Origin: Sciurus carolinensis
Taxonomy: Eukaryota > Chordata > Mammalia > Rodentia > Sciuridae
DNA length: 64,000 nt
Assembly (NCBI RefSeq): GCF_902686445.1
Contig: NC_062216.1
Location: 15,707,084 to 15,771,083, forward strand
Direction of reading: 5' to 3'
Shown here: positions 23,415 to 35,258 of the stretch, in pieces
How positions within the stretch are numbered: position 1 is the first letter of the stretch
Layout: every line of letters begins with the position of its first letter
The notes under the pieces: model-generated
Databases searched by the model: none
The model's input: the letters and a program-made list of their open reading frames with translations, nothing else
What the model was told of the DNA's origin: nothing
Program-made: the position numbers and the translations under genes

Positions 23415-23815
23415 ATTTTCTTTATTTTTAGATTTTTTGTTTTTACATAGACTTGCGTTTAGAGCAGTTTTAGAGGTTCACAGACAAACTGAATGGAAAG
23501 TGCTGAGTTTCTTATAATACCTGTGTCCCCGCTTCCTGGACAGCCTTCCTCAGCACCAATGCCCCCACCATGAGAGTGCACCATTTGTGATGACCAGGAC
23601 GAACTTGGGTCAGAACATCATTATCAGCCACAGTCCGATGTAGGGTTGATGTAGGGTTCCTTCTTGGTGGTGTGCATCCTACGGTCTTTGACAAATGCTT
23701 AATGACCCGTACCTGCTGCTGTGATACACGCAATAGTTTCTTTCACTACCTTAAAAATTCTCTGTGTTCTGTGTGTTCATCCCTTACTTTCCCCAACTTC
23801 TGCATTTATGTTTCA
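23415..23815 (-). mobile_element. Old L1 (L1M-type) 3' end, minus orientation
   Basis: Words such as 'agagcagttttagaggttca', 'gaacatcattatcagccaca', 'gtagggttccttcttggtgg' and 'aattctctgtgttctg' are the antisense 3' UTR of L1M elements. No coding part remains. Confidence 0.65.
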
Positions 23816-23829
23816 ATAGCCCCAGAGAC

Positions 23830-24905
23830 TCAGAAAGTGTGGAGAAGGAAAATGTTCTATCAATTTATCAGAGATAAATATGAACAATCTAGAACATCAT
23901 TTGTATTTTCAAAAATAAAAATGCTGAAACTTCCATTAAGAAATTTAAAAGGCAAGACACAGACTGGGGAGAAATATTTATCACACACACATCTGACAAA
24001 AGACTTAAAGAGCAAAAAGATCAACGAGCTGGTAAATGGGCCATAGGCTCAAGGGATACGTCACAAATGAAGGTAAGAAAATGGCGGTAAGCATAGGAAA
24101 GGGAAGGCACAAGACCCAGAACTCCCCGTGATACAATTCTTTGCATCAAGGAGAGATAAAGCAAATCAGACAGATAGTGCCACAGGTTGGTGGGACATAG
24201 ACTGATGTGGACTCTGGTGCTTTGCTGGAGAGCATCCCCTGCATTGGAAAACCATTTGGGAACTTCTTAGAAGGTTAAAAACTCACCTATCTTGTGATCC
24301 AGCAATTCCATGCCTAGGTATTAACCCAAGAGAAAAGAAAACACAGGTGTGCAAAAAGAATGTGCATAGTAGGCATTGAGGACATGGCTTGGAGGTAGAG
24401 TGCTTGCCAGTGAGTCCCTGGGTTTGATTCCCAGCAATGCAAAGAAAAAAAAAGAATATGCATAGTCACTTTATTTTAATAGCCTCAAACTGGAGACCAC
24501 CCATAATTCATCTATGGTGAATGAATAAACAAAACGGGACATTTCCATGCCTTGGAATACTACTTAGCAATGAACGGAATGCACCTGGATCCGTTAAGTG
24601 ACAGAGATGGGTCCCAAGGCATGGTGCTGCGTGAATGCAGACTGACGCAGAGGAGCAGGTACTGCGGTTCCATCTCATGATAGGAAGTTCAAGAGCAGAC
24701 AGAGACTAATGGATAGTGATAGGAATCAGGCATGCGGGGATGGAGATTGATTGGAAGGGGACATGGGGGACCTTTCTGGAGCGACAGACATGTTCCGCCC
24801 TTAATTCGAGTGTTTACACAGGTGCACGCACACTTGTCAAAACGCATCAATTGTGTGGTGAAGATATGTGTATGCAAATTTTTAACTCAATAAAAATAAC
24901 CCAAG
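23830..24905 (+). mobile_element. Old L1 (L1M-type) 3' part, plus orientation, split by an ID element
   Basis: It contains late-ORF2-like text ('tcttgtgatccagcaattcc', 'ggaatactacttagcaatga') and an old 3' UTR ending at 'ttttaactcaataaaaataa'. The frame is broken. An ID SINE is inserted at 24,371. With the preceding minus-strand L1 end it forms a tail-to-head pair of old fragments. Confidence 0.7.
24371..24448 (+). mobile_element. ID SINE with target-site duplication
   Basis: A tRNA-derived ID unit: A-box-like 'ggcttggaggtagagtgctt', B-box-like 'gggtttgattcccagc' and an A-rich tail. The flanks repeat 'aaagaatgtgcatagt' (left) and 'aaagaatatgcatagt' (right), one mismatch in 16, which is a good target-site duplication. 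Confidence 0.85.
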
Positions 24906-25794
24906 ATATCAATTAAGGAACATCCATAAATTATCATAAGCACTTATATTATCATGGTCTGATGTTGCCTTGATGCTGAGTCACTTGTCACCGGTTAATG
25001 CAGGAAAATTATGCCAGGTAACAAGTCCCTCCAGACATGGACCCTGAGCCTCTTCTGGTGTGAACAAGCTATAGCACACATGTGTGGCAGTAGTGTGTGT
25101 TTTCAAACAGCCTCACACGAGGAAGACACGCGGAGATCTAAGTTAAAAACCAAAACACTCCCATGCAAAACAACATTCCTGCCCACCAAAGCATGTGCCA
25201 CAAGTTTGTCACAGATGGCAGAAATTATTCTGAGTTCTGAACACAGACACTTTAACCTGGTGTCAGACATTTTCTTGGTGTTGGTGGTCTTCTATATGCT
25301 AAATTTTATTATGTAACACGTTTTCACGGTCGTTCTACTTTGTCTTGTGGTTTTAAATACGAATCTGCTCATAATAAAAGTCAAATGTTTGCAAAGCCCC
25401 TGAAGAACCTCCCAGGTTGAAAGCAACTGGTCCGGCCACACTCACTCTGTGTTGGAGGCCAGGATGCTACCTTCTGTTTATGCTAAATAGCTTTGTTAAT
25501 AGCAGGACTTAAGTGTTAACGGTTTAGTGGTAATGGGTAAGCTGGCAGTCTGGGAGACTCAACGACTCCTGTTAAAAAATGGGTAATGGCTGTTCCGTGG
25601 CAGACACGAAGGACACATAAGTAGAGCGAGGCTGTACGCTGTCCGGCAACGTGTGCTTGAATTACTATTTCAATTCATTTTTGACTGTGTGAGTTTTGGT
25701 GAGCCTCTCACCTTTTCTGGGCTTTAGTTTCTCCACCTGGGCTGTCCAGCTCTTGGGCTAGGATGGGACTTCACAGACCTTAACATGTATATAG
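24906..25794. other. Unannotated non-coding stretch
   Basis: No gene or recognisable repeat is seen. Confidence 0.45.
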
Positions 25795-25908
25795 GCCTTG
25801 GTCCAGTAGGCCAGGGGTGAGGCCAGGAACTCTGCATCTCTAACAAGCTCCAGGGTGATGCTGACACTGCGGGTCTGAGGACCACACTTAGAGGAGTCAG
25901 GAACTGCG
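25795..25908 (+). mobile_element. MER20-like hAT DNA transposon fragment
   Basis: The series 'ctgcatctctaacaagctcc', 'agggtgatgctgacactgcg' and 'tctgaggaccacacttagag' is the 3' half of MER20, a non-autonomous hAT-Charlie element. It is old and has no coding capacity. Confidence 0.65.
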
Positions 25909-26004
25909 GGCTCAAGCTGCTGCATCCCGAGTGGGGGTCTCAGTGATAATTCAATTAAGAATAAGGATGGAGAGAAGGTGGAACTGGAAAGGAAATGCAG
26001 GTCC

Positions 26005-26165
26005 TTTAGGGCTGTGCTGTCCAACATGGTAACTCCTAGCTCCATGTGCCTGTTTAAATTTAAATGAATAGAATTGAAACTTTAGTTCCTCAGTCCAAGC
26101 GCTCAGTAGCCACCTGAGGTGAATCTTGCCTGATGTATGGCAGCAGTGTAGACTCAGAACACTTC
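26005..26165 (+). mobile_element. hAT-Charlie MITE fragment (MER3-like)
   Basis: 'gctgtgctgtccaacatggt', 'tgtttaaatttaaatgaata' and 'agcgctcagtagccacctga' are diagnostic words of a hAT MITE group whose ends read CTGTCCAA. The exact family name is uncertain. Confidence 0.55.
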
Positions 26166-28199
26166 TTTTATTACCAGAAGCCCTCTTGTGCTGCACACGC
26201 TTTGGGGTGTTCAGGAGAGAAGGACTTGGGCCAGGAGCAAGCTAGAACCTGGGAGCCAGCCTGTCTTCCAGGATGAAGAATGTCTCATGCAGATTCACCA
26301 GCTGAGCTGGGTGACGCTGCAAGTGCAGCCATTGCTAGTACTTGGAAAGGTCTACCTGGCACTAATTAGTGTCATTCTGAGCCTTCGGTCCTGCTCTGCT
26401 CAGGTGCCCGTTGTCCGGTTCCTGACCTCCTGCACAGCCTCTGTCTGTTTCACTCTCTGGACCCCAGCACACATGGTTTGCATCCAGCACGGTGGGCGGG
26501 TCTCTAGACAGTCCAGAGCTGGAAGGAACACGGTGTCGGCACCGTGGGCGCCGGCCATGTCCCATTCTGGGGACACAGGGGTATCCCGCTTCTGGGCTTC
26601 TACTGCTGCTTTGAATAGGCCAACTTCTCTTTTCTCTGTTTATGTTGGTTTCTTTTGGTTTCCTTGAAAAAATCCTTTTGGTCCCATTTTTAAAGAAAAT
26701 TTCACACCCACTGATTCTGGCTCAGTCATCTCACTTTGTGAACGCTGAAACGGAAGACCAGGGAGGAGGAGGGGCTGACGTTTCCAAGTTCATATGGCCA
26801 GTTAGTGGCAGAGCTGAGAAGAGAAGGTGAGACTCCTGACCCGGCAGTGTCCCTTCTGCCAGCTCAATGTTAATTATCTCTGTGAGCTAAGGGTCTAGTC
26901 ACCACAGCTGGGCTGCTGGCTCCTTGGGGGAGGACGAGGCTGCTGTGTTTCTGGTTGCCATGGTGGCCCCCTGCCTGCCTGGGTGACCCCACTGGAAGCA
27001 GTGGAGTCTAGGAAACCCAGGTTGTGGTGGCTTCAGGGAACAGAGGCAGGACAGCTGCTGCGTCAAGACCCCCAATTTTACAATTTGGAGGGGATGGACC
27101 AGTCAGCTATCTCTTCAGGCACCTGTGATCTGTCAACTCTGAGGACCAGGAAAGGCCATCAGAAGACATTTGTGTTTCTTCCCCTGGATCTGAAGTCTCT
27201 GTTTCAGAATTGGTCTCCATGCTGCAGCCTCTCCCGGTTGGAATATGGCTAATTTCTAGCCTCCAACTGAAGCTAAGTGCTTTCCTATCGTTGGCCTCAT
27301 TAACTATACAATGATGATGGCTGGCTCCCTGGCCGGCTGTCTTCCTCCCTTTTTGTTTTCATAGTAGATCTTTCTTGAGCTTCTATCTGTCCCTCTGGTA
27401 ACACTTCATCTCTATATTCACACATGCTAACCATATGCCAAGAAACAGAAGTTTCTGAGCCCCTCCTTAATGGTACCGATGAGGGATTGGATCCGGTTAG
27501 GCCACTGGATGCTGAGTGGGGATTGTTAGAGAATGATTCCAGGAACAAAGCTCTGACAGTCGACTGTTCCTCTTAAATTGTATTCTGCCCCAGAGACCCA
27601 GGGCTGACTATTCCAGACATACAGCATTTCTTGCTTCACAAAAGGGTCCCATTTACCAAGCATGTATAATTTAGGTTAATTTGAAATTTATTCTAAATTT
27701 AGCAGTCTCTTTGCTTACTCTCAACATAATGATGATTTATTGGCATATGCATAATGCATGGGCACCCATGAATCCATAAGGACATTTATACTATACATCC
27801 TGGAGGCCTTTCGCAGAAGATCTCTGTGCTCTAGATGTTTCTACACCCCAGACACACACGCGCACTGCTGGTTTTGGAGGCCAGCCAAGGTACTCATCCA
27901 AATAGATCGGTGGGTTCAAGAATCAGAAGTGATGATGGGGGCAGGGGTAGTAATGCCATCCTTTTCTCTTGTTTGTTTGTCTGGATTTCCTCTTCTGGAA
28001 GATTTGTGATAGATACTGCTGGTTGGATCCATCAAGATCCATTGCACCCCTTTCTGCCTTGTCTTTCTGTCCTATAGACCCTAGAAGGCAAAATAACCTC
28101 GATTTCTTGCCTTGGCTGGAATCATGGTGGATCCATGACATTATTTGAAATAATCAGATGTTATCAGGTTCTGCAGAGACTTTCTGTAACTGAAAGACT
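26166..28199. other. Unannotated stretch with one MIR-like piece
   Basis: No gene is accepted. The longest frame (26,188-26,667, plus) has no known domain and no convincing splice context. A reverse MIR-like piece at 26,735-26,850 ('gaaacggaagaccagggagg', 'catatggccagttagtggca') is listed separately. A short AT-rich tract at 27,660-27,760 has homeodomain-like words. Confidence 0.4.
26735..26850 (-). repeat. MIR SINE fragment, minus orientation
   Basis: The reverse MIR order 'gctgaaacggaagaccaggg', then 'gccagttagtggcagagctg', is visible. It is divergent. Confidence 0.5.
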
Positions 28200-28480
28200 A
28201 AGCCTTGTAAGGAGATTTTATCTTATATTTTAACCTTTCTTCTTTCTGCCTGAAATATAGAAATGGTCCCTGAAGTTACAGCAGCCCTTTTGCAACCATG
28301 AGGATGAAAATAAAAAGTCCATGTTGAAGATGGCAGAGCCAAAGGACAGAAGGAGCCTGGTGGCCTAATGAGAGTTTGAGCAGCTGCCTTGCCCAGCTGG
28401 CTACCCTTATGCATTATTGTAAGAGAAAGTAAACCCTAGCTCTTTAAACTGCTGTTAGTAGGGTTTTGAATTACTCTCAA
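28200..28480 (+). mobile_element. MLT1/MaLR-like LTR fragment
   Basis: 'gacagaaggagcctggtggc', 'tgtaagagaaagtaaaccct' and 'taaactgctgttagtagggt' are the 3' half of an old MaLR-type LTR. Subfamily is uncertain. Confidence 0.45.
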
Positions 28481-28584
28481 ATACATTTTTAAGTGATTCA
28501 GGAAAAGTGAAAACACTTCAATGCCTCACTTCTCCTGTGGGGATATTTTTTGGTTAAGCAGTCATCTGATTACCAATAAGAATC

Positions 28585-28770
28585 TTGGATTAGAAGTCAG
28601 ACTCTTCTGCTCCAGTCCTGAATTTGTCATGGACTTGGCCCACGGAATATTAGAGCTATGTACCCTGCAGGACTTCTGGAGCAACTCATCACCTGCATCT
28701 GTGCCTTCATCTGTAAAATGATGGTGTTGAACTGATTTTTCTAGGATTCTGTGAAGTTTCCCCAGCGTAT
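28585..28770 (+). repeat. MIR SINE
   Basis: 'ttagaagtcagactcttctg', 'atctgtgccttcatctgtaa' and 'aatgatggtgttgaactgat' follow the MIR sequence through its 3' end. Confidence 0.65.
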
Positions 28771-28894
28771 TAGGAAGAGATAAACTACACACTCCTTTCT
28801 CTGGCCACCTCCACATCTCTTTCCATTAATTATTCCATATCTGCTATTTTTATATTTAATTCAGCAGAGAGAATTTATAATGGGGATGAGAATT

Positions 28895-29110
28895 ATGTCA
28901 GCAATATAATCCTGTGTAACAAACTGCCCTCTGAAAATTAGTGGCTTAAATTGAAACAATTATTTATCATTTCTCTTTGTTCTGTGGGTTGGCTGGTAAG
29001 TCCCCTGGTCTTGCCTAGACTCACAAATGCAACTGTGTTCAACCTCCAAGATGGCGTTACTTTGATGGTGGAGAGTTCCTAGGATGGACCCTAAATTGTC
29101 CCCAAAGCAT
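28895..29110 (-). mobile_element. MLT1-type LTR fragment, minus orientation
   Basis: 'ctgtgtaacaaactgccctc', 'aaattagtggcttaaattga' and 'gttctgtgggttggctggta' match the antisense of MLT1 LTRs. Confidence 0.6.
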
Positions 29111-29769
29111 AAGATAAGGGTTGAGGTCCTCAATTTTGTGTTCTGCATTTGCTCCAGAAGTAGATAGGGCAGTGTATATGGGAATGGGGCCACTGCACTA
29201 ATTCAGAGACCTGTGCATTAAAGATACAAGTTATTTGCCACCTACATCCCCAATACACAATTTACCAATAGGTGATGGAGAGTCAGAGAAAGGATCAGCT
29301 CTGAAATCTAGCCAGGCACCTGTTGTCAGTTTACCCAGCCCAGAAGTATGAATTTTTCTTAGTTTGAGCCCAATTATGCTCCCTTGGAGTGGTTTCCTCA
29401 CCCATTGATTTTGACTTTCATTTCTATCCTTGCCATTCTTGGCTCTTCCTTCAAATTCTGAGATGTCTTTCCTTTTCTATAAGAAGTTCATGTTTATGGC
29501 TGAGAAGCTTTATCAATCTGCTTTCTGTCTGTAGAAATATGGGATAGAGCAATTTCAATTATGAAGAGTCATTGTTTCCTTTTAGTAAGAACTGCTACAT
29601 CTCCTTTAAAAATTTTGTGGGTTTTCTGTGTATGAGATTATTTTCCACTTCATTAGGTAGATGCTACACCCAACATTTCTTCTTAAGCAGACCTCAATTT
29701 TGGGCTGTGAGTCATGGTACTGAGGGATTCTTAGAAAGCATTTTGTCATGCTGAAAGTGTCTATGATTT
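29111..29769. other. Unannotated non-coding stretch
   Basis: No gene or named repeat is seen. Confidence 0.4.
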
Positions 29770-30625
29770 TTATGGATTGGATATGTGGTTCACCTAAAAG
29801 CTCATGTGTGAGACAATACAAGGCAAAATTATTATGTTAACCTGATCAGTGGATTAATTCACTGATATGAATTAACTGGGTGGTAATGGTAGGCAGGTAG
29901 GGTATGACTAGAGGAAGTAGGTCACTGGATTTGTGATTTTGGGATTTGTTTTAGTCAGCTTTTTTGCTGCTGTTACAAAAAGACCTGTCAAGAACAATTA
30001 GAGGAGAAAAATTTTTTTTGGGTGCTTATGGTTTCAGAGGAACCAGTTCATAGCTAGCTGGCTCCATTCCTTGGAGCTCAAGGTGAGATAGAACATCATA
30101 GTAGAAGGGTGTAGTGGAGGAAGCATGCTCAGAACATGAGGATCAGGAAGCAGAGAGAGCTATGTCCAACAAGGACAAAATATAAACCCCATAGGTATGC
30201 CCCTTAGGACCTACCTCCTCCAGCCACACACCCTACCTGCCAACTCAATCCTTATCAGGGGACTAATGCACTGATCAGGTTAAACCTCTTATAACCCAAT
30301 CATTTAATCTCTAAACTTTCTTACATTGTCCCACACATCTGCTTTTGGGGGACAACACATATCTAAACCATAACAAGGTTTATATTTTATCCCTGGTGAG
30401 CAGAATTCTCTCTCTCTCTTTCTCTGCTTCCTGGTTGTCATGTCCTGAGTTCCTTTCCTCCACTGTGTTCTTCGGTCATGATGTTCTGCTTCATCTCAGC
30501 CTCAGAGGTATGGAGTTGGCTGTCCATGAACTGAACCTCTGAAACCACTAGCCAAAATAATGGCTCCCCTTTAAGTTGTTCTTGTCAGATATTTTGTTCA
30601 CAGCTACAAAGAGCAGATAGAAATG
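29770..30625 (+). mobile_element. Rodent MaLR LTR, plus orientation, split by a second LTR
   Basis: The left part (29,770-29,946) has 'ggattggatatgtggttcac' and the 'ggaagtaggtcactggattt' segment. The right part (30,376-30,625) has 'tctttctctgcttcctggtt', 'gatgttctgcttcatctcag', 'aactgaacctctgaaaccac' and 'agttgttcttgtcagatatt'. Together they make one LTR interrupted by a minus-strand LTR at 29,947-30,375. Confidence 0.75.
29947..30375 (-). mobile_element. Nested MaLR LTR, minus orientation
   Basis: It begins 'tgttttagtcagctttttt' and ends 'aaccataaca', so it has TG...CA ends. Inside is 'cttatggtttcagaggaacc' and 'gacctacctcctccagccac'. The 5-bp flanks (ggatt and aggtt) no longer match, consistent with age. 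Confidence 0.75.
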
Positions 30626-31549
30626 ATGCATTGTTCCAAATCCTCCTGAGTTCCTAACAAAAAGTGTTATGGTCACCTTCTTGATTTTTTCTTTACTCTG
30701 AGGCCACTTCTTACTTTGAGAATATTTTGCTGGCTGGAGAGACTATCCTTCTATGTGGTATCTAATTTCTTCTTAAAAATGAAAAGAGCTCCTCATTTAG
30801 TTCATCTCTCTTCATGTGCTTTGTGCAGATAAAAGAATCCAATGGCACTTTTGATACATCTACATCTCTAGCCAGATCCATATATTCACAGGGTGTCATT
30901 TCTATCTTCCACAGTCCATAGTGTTACCAAACATTTCATTTCTATGTACTATGAATTGCCCTTTTCCTAGTCTTCTAAAAGTTACCTGAAAGTGGCTGAT
31001 AGAGGCTGGAGGGACAGCAAGCAGACTGATAGTTGAGCCTGGAGGAGAGTAATGAACTTGGTAGTGGAGGCTACCATCACTGATCACCATTGTGTGTTGA
31101 CTGTGTAAGGGGCAGAAAAGCAATCTTTTTAGTTCACATGTTTCTGGGTCAACTGCACTAGGTGAACTGCACATAAGTGACCTCATCCAAAACTGGATCT
31201 GAGTTAGATGATGAGATTCTGAACTTTAGGCAGATACTACAAAGGGTTGGTCTTTGGGGGACAGAGTTACACGTGTTTTGCATGTTCAAGGGGTGTAAAC
31301 TGCTATGGTAAGAGATCATTTCCAATGATGCTCCACCCCAAATGCTTCCCTTGTGCGTTCTCTCTTGCAATGTGACTTTGCAGTTTTTCCATCAAGGGTT
31401 AGGCTTCATTTTCCCTCCTCTTCATTCTACACTGGCCCCGGGTCTTGCTTTGGTTAACATAGGGAGGCTGAAGAGATCTTACAGCTCCACCTACCCAACC
31501 TTGGGGCTTTAAGCCACTTTGCAGAGAGGTATGCTGTCCATCTCAGGGA
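30626..31549. other. Unannotated non-coding stretch
   Basis: No gene or named repeat is seen. Confidence 0.4.
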
Positions 31550-31780
31550 ATAGTGTGGAGAGAGACTGACCCTGCCTGACAGCAGTGCCAACTCCAGACC
31601 TTTGAGGGAGGCCACCTTGGACCATCTGTCCCTGGCCCAGTCTCCAAATGACCACACAGGAGACAGAATGCCCAACAGAGCCCACCCGGTCCCCAGAACC
31701 ATGAGAAATAACAAATCACTGTTTTACTCCATTAAGTTTTGGTGTCGTTTGTTAGGCAGCAATAGATGACTGCTACAAGG
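31550..31780 (+). mobile_element. MLT1-type LTR 3' part, plus orientation
   Basis: 'accatgagaaataacaaatc', 'actccattaagttttggtgt' and 'gtttgttaggcagcaataga' form the diagnostic 3' end of MLT1 LTRs. Confidence 0.7.
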
Positions 31781-32439
31781 ACAATGGTCCTCTTTTTGCT
31801 TCTTGAATGCCCAGTCCCTTGAATGCCGGTGAAGGCAGCAGTTTTCTGTGCAAGGCAAAATTACCTGGAAGCTCAGAAATGATTTTCATAAAACTTGATT
31901 GGAGCCCAGCAGGTGTTTAATGGCGCTCCCTGGAGTCCCCCGCCCCTCCCTCCTCAGCAGCCTGTTCCCCACGGATTGGAGAAGATGCAGTGAGAACAGC
32001 TGGTAGGAACAGCTGGGAGACAGAAAGGCACTGTGAGGGTCATTGCTTAGATGCTGGTGGGGTGCTGGCTGGGGACCAAAGCTGCACCACGAGCCACGTC
32101 TGGGGAGGAGAGTGGATGGGCACTGGGAAGAACCCTGACTCCTTCAGGGAACTCTGCTACTCAGCCGCTGCAGAAGCAAGCAGGTACCTCTCCCACCCCA
32201 TAACCACTGAATAACCACTCGCTCTCCTACTTCCGTGTTCCCACCTGGGATGCCCCACCCCTCTTGTCTACCAGAAGAAACCCTGCTTCATTTTAAAGGT
32301 TCTTTCACGCACCTCTGTGATGCTTTTTTTAACCTGCCTGGGCAGAGTCGATCGATCCTCTTGGTTCTGCTCTTACTGTGCTCTCAGAACACTAGTTCTC
32401 ACTACGGCCTGACTTGTCTACTGGGTGCTTTCGTAGTAG
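31781..32439. other. Unannotated non-coding stretch
   Basis: No gene or named repeat is seen. Confidence 0.4.
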
Positions 32440-32710
32440 GATTATATCGAACTGAATGTAACAAAAAACTCTAAAATAGTAGCATCTTAAACAAGGTAGC
32501 AATCGTCTTCCTATATACAGGAAATCTGAAGTTTGTGAGTCCAGGGATTCTAGGTGCCCCATGATATCTAAGCATGGGCTTTTCCTGCTCTGTGCTCAAC
32601 TGTATAGATTCTATTCCAAAAAGAACCTCCAGGTCTAAGGTGGCTGCTAGAGGTCCAGCCTTCATGTCCCTATTCCAACCAGCTGAAAGAAAGGAGAGCT
32701 ATAAAGGATA
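32440..32710 (-). repeat. Old interspersed repeat, family not assigned
   Basis: 'gtagcatcttaaacaaggta', 'aggtctaaggtggctgctag' and 'aggtccagccttcatgtccc' have the arrangement of a common mammalian antisense LTR-like repeat. I cannot give the family with confidence. Confidence 0.35.
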
Positions 32711-33284
32711 CACCCCTTTTCTTAAAGAAATTATACATTTCATGTATGCATTTGACCAGAAGTTCTAGTAAAGCAGAAAATAAAGCCTTTAAAGCCAGCT
32801 AAAATTGAAAGTTGTATGCCTAAGAAAGAAGAGGATGATTCATATAAGACAGTTGGTGTCAAAGAACTATCTGTCTTTCTTATCAGAATGACCCTCCTAA
32901 GGCCAGAAAACACACCCCAGTCATCCATATTTTCCCCATAATGACCAATTATAGTCCCGATACATGAGTGTTCCATGAACAACGACCTAGCAATTCTGCT
33001 TGCTGACGTGAGGCCAGTACCTCTGGGAGGGGTCGCACTCAACTCATCATTTACAACTCGGGAGAAAGTTATCCCTGGTCTCCAAGGTCTGCCTTCCTTC
33101 CTTCCTTCCTTTATTTCTCTTTGACTTTTTCACTCCTATTCTTATTTGTCCTGGGGTCTCCAGACCCTCTAGCAATTCTCAGACCATATCACAAGCTCTT
33201 CACCAGCTACTCAGGAGCAGAACCGGGAACACTACGGGGCGGGGCCGTGCGCTCCCTTGGTGGAGGAGGAGGTGAGAATGTATT
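32711..33284. other. Unannotated stretch with a short (CTTC)n
   Basis: No gene is seen. A short CTTC run lies at about 33,092-33,111. Confidence 0.45.
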
Positions 33285-33400
33285 TGAATTGGAAAGCAGA
33301 GAGCCTGGGCTATGGTTTCCGTTTGGACTCCTGTGACTGTGGCAAACCGTTTATCCTCTTTACGTTGATTTCTTCATCTGTGAGGGAGTGGAATATACGT
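33285..33400 (+). repeat. MIR SINE
   Basis: 'agagagcctgggctatggtt', 'cctgtgactgtggcaaaccg' and 'tgatttcttcatctgtgagg' follow the MIR order. Confidence 0.6.
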
Positions 33401-34827
33401 TTTCCCCATTCTAGGATTTCAGGACATAGGACAGCATATTAAAACACACGTCTATATTTATGCATATGTGTGTATATACATGCATAAGGTAAAATTGCAA
33501 GGAATTATGGTAGATGTCTGTGGAGCAAGCAGATGAACACAGAGGTTCCTCGTATCCTCCTCCACCGCAGCTGATTTCCAAACCGGGTGTTGGATGGAAA
33601 GGGTAGGAGGAGCCTTGGTCCCTGCCGTCTTCTTCCTTGGGGTTTTATCTGGGCTGCCATGCTGCAGCTCAGAGCCTGCAAGTGCTGCTCAGTCCTGGGC
33701 CTTCCTCCCAGTCATCTCTGCTGATGGGCTGGGAGTGACAGCGTGATGGATGTTGCTGTCGCTGCTCTATGATGGGGAAATGTTTTCTCCAGCCGGCCCA
33801 GGAACCCTCCCTGCCATTGATTTTCCTAGGGCTCAAACGCTTGATGGATGTAAGCCAAAGGTGGCCTGCAGGGCCCTGGGGGTGGATGGCCCAGTTATCC
33901 ACCCTTTGAATGTTTTTAGGCACTGCTTGGCCTTCGAAGTATTTACTATGTTGTAAAAGTTTATAGAGGGGAAGGGGAAATTAGGTGGTGAGGCTTCAGG
34001 AGAGCATCCCAACATGAGGCAGCAAAAGGTTGGGGGAGTGGGAGGGGTGGGGGTCCTTTTAGAAGGCTAGTATGTGTTGGCCATCCCCAGCTCCTCTGTG
34101 GATACAGCGGTGGGAGAGTTACCAGCCTGGACTCTGGCCCTGGGAGCTGCAGCGGATCCGCCCTCCTCCCTTACCTAGGATAACACTGTGCACAGAGAAG
34201 GGCCAGGAGGGAAGTGGCAGGAGGAAGATGGAGTGAAGCTGCGCAAAGCAACGTGAGTCCCAGCACCTGGGTGTCTGTGGCAGAGAGCTGCCCACAGGCC
34301 ATTAGCACAGCAGAGCCAAGGCCAGGGAGAGCACAGCAAGACAGGACAAGACTCACAGTGCTCCTACCCTGCGCTGTCTTCTGCATGAAGTGGTTCTTCT
34401 AAAGGGTTCACTGTGACCTTGTCAAACTCACTGCTCTTATGTAAATGACACTTGCGCCCTCCAGGGGTTGCCCCTCTAAGAACATAGTGCCAAGGTACAA
34501 TAACGGAGAGAAACTCTTTGTCCCATCCTTATAGATGTGGAGGGAACAGGGACCCCAGCTCGCTCACTCTGTCTCGGGACAGTGACTAGTTCAGGAGTGT
34601 TGACTGAAAGTCCGTTGAGTGGAACTGAGCTGCTTTGACATTACAGGGGAAAGACAGACCGAGGAGCTGGAAAGCCACTCAAGAATGGGTCTTGATGTAT
34701 GAATAGGAGTTCGAGGAAAAGAAAGGAGGGAAGCTTGTACTGATAGGGAAACATGTACATAAAGGCCAAGGGGGGCGGTCCCAGGGGGCTTGATCAGAGT
34801 GTGATTGTGGGGCTGGAAGAAAGGGGG
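33401..34827. other. Unannotated non-coding stretch
   Basis: No gene or named repeat is seen. Open frames on both strands are short and overlap each other. Confidence 0.45.
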
Positions 34828-35258
34828 CCATGAAGTTGATTTTATGTATCAATGGACGGGGCCATGGCTATTTGGGCCAACATTACTCTGGTTGTGTCTT
34901 CGAGGGTTTTTATTTTCTTTATGACATTAACATTGAATCAGTTGGCTGAGTAAAGCAGATCGCCCCTCCCAATGTGACTGGGCCCCATCTACCCAGTGGA
35001 AGACCGGAACAGGACAGAGAAGCTGAGTCGAGGAGGCCCTGCCCTGGCCGCTTGGGCTGGGCTGCACATGGGCTTTTCCTGCCTTTGGATGTGAACTGAA
35101 ACTTTAGCTCTTCTTAGATCTTGAGCTTGCTGGCTGCAAATTCTTGAGACTTCCCATCCTCCACAATCGAAAGAGCTACTTCCTTGCAATGCATCTTTTT
35201 CTTTCAACTTTTCCAGATCCTGTTGGCTGTTTCCCTGTAGAACGCCGACTAATGGAAG
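34828..35258 (+). mobile_element. MLT2-like (ERVL) solo LTR, plus orientation
   Basis: 'gttgattttatgtatcaatg', 'tctggttgtgtcttcgaggg', 'gaatcagttggctgagtaaa', 'ttgagacttcccatcctcca' and the end 'tgtttccctgtagaacgccg' follow the ERVL MLT2 LTR. The same family appears in reverse at 44.2 and 51.8 kb. Confidence 0.65.

Noticed and set aside
26188..26667. 159-codon plus-strand frame
   Set aside because: No domain or exon boundaries; the residue mix is typical of translated non-coding DNA.
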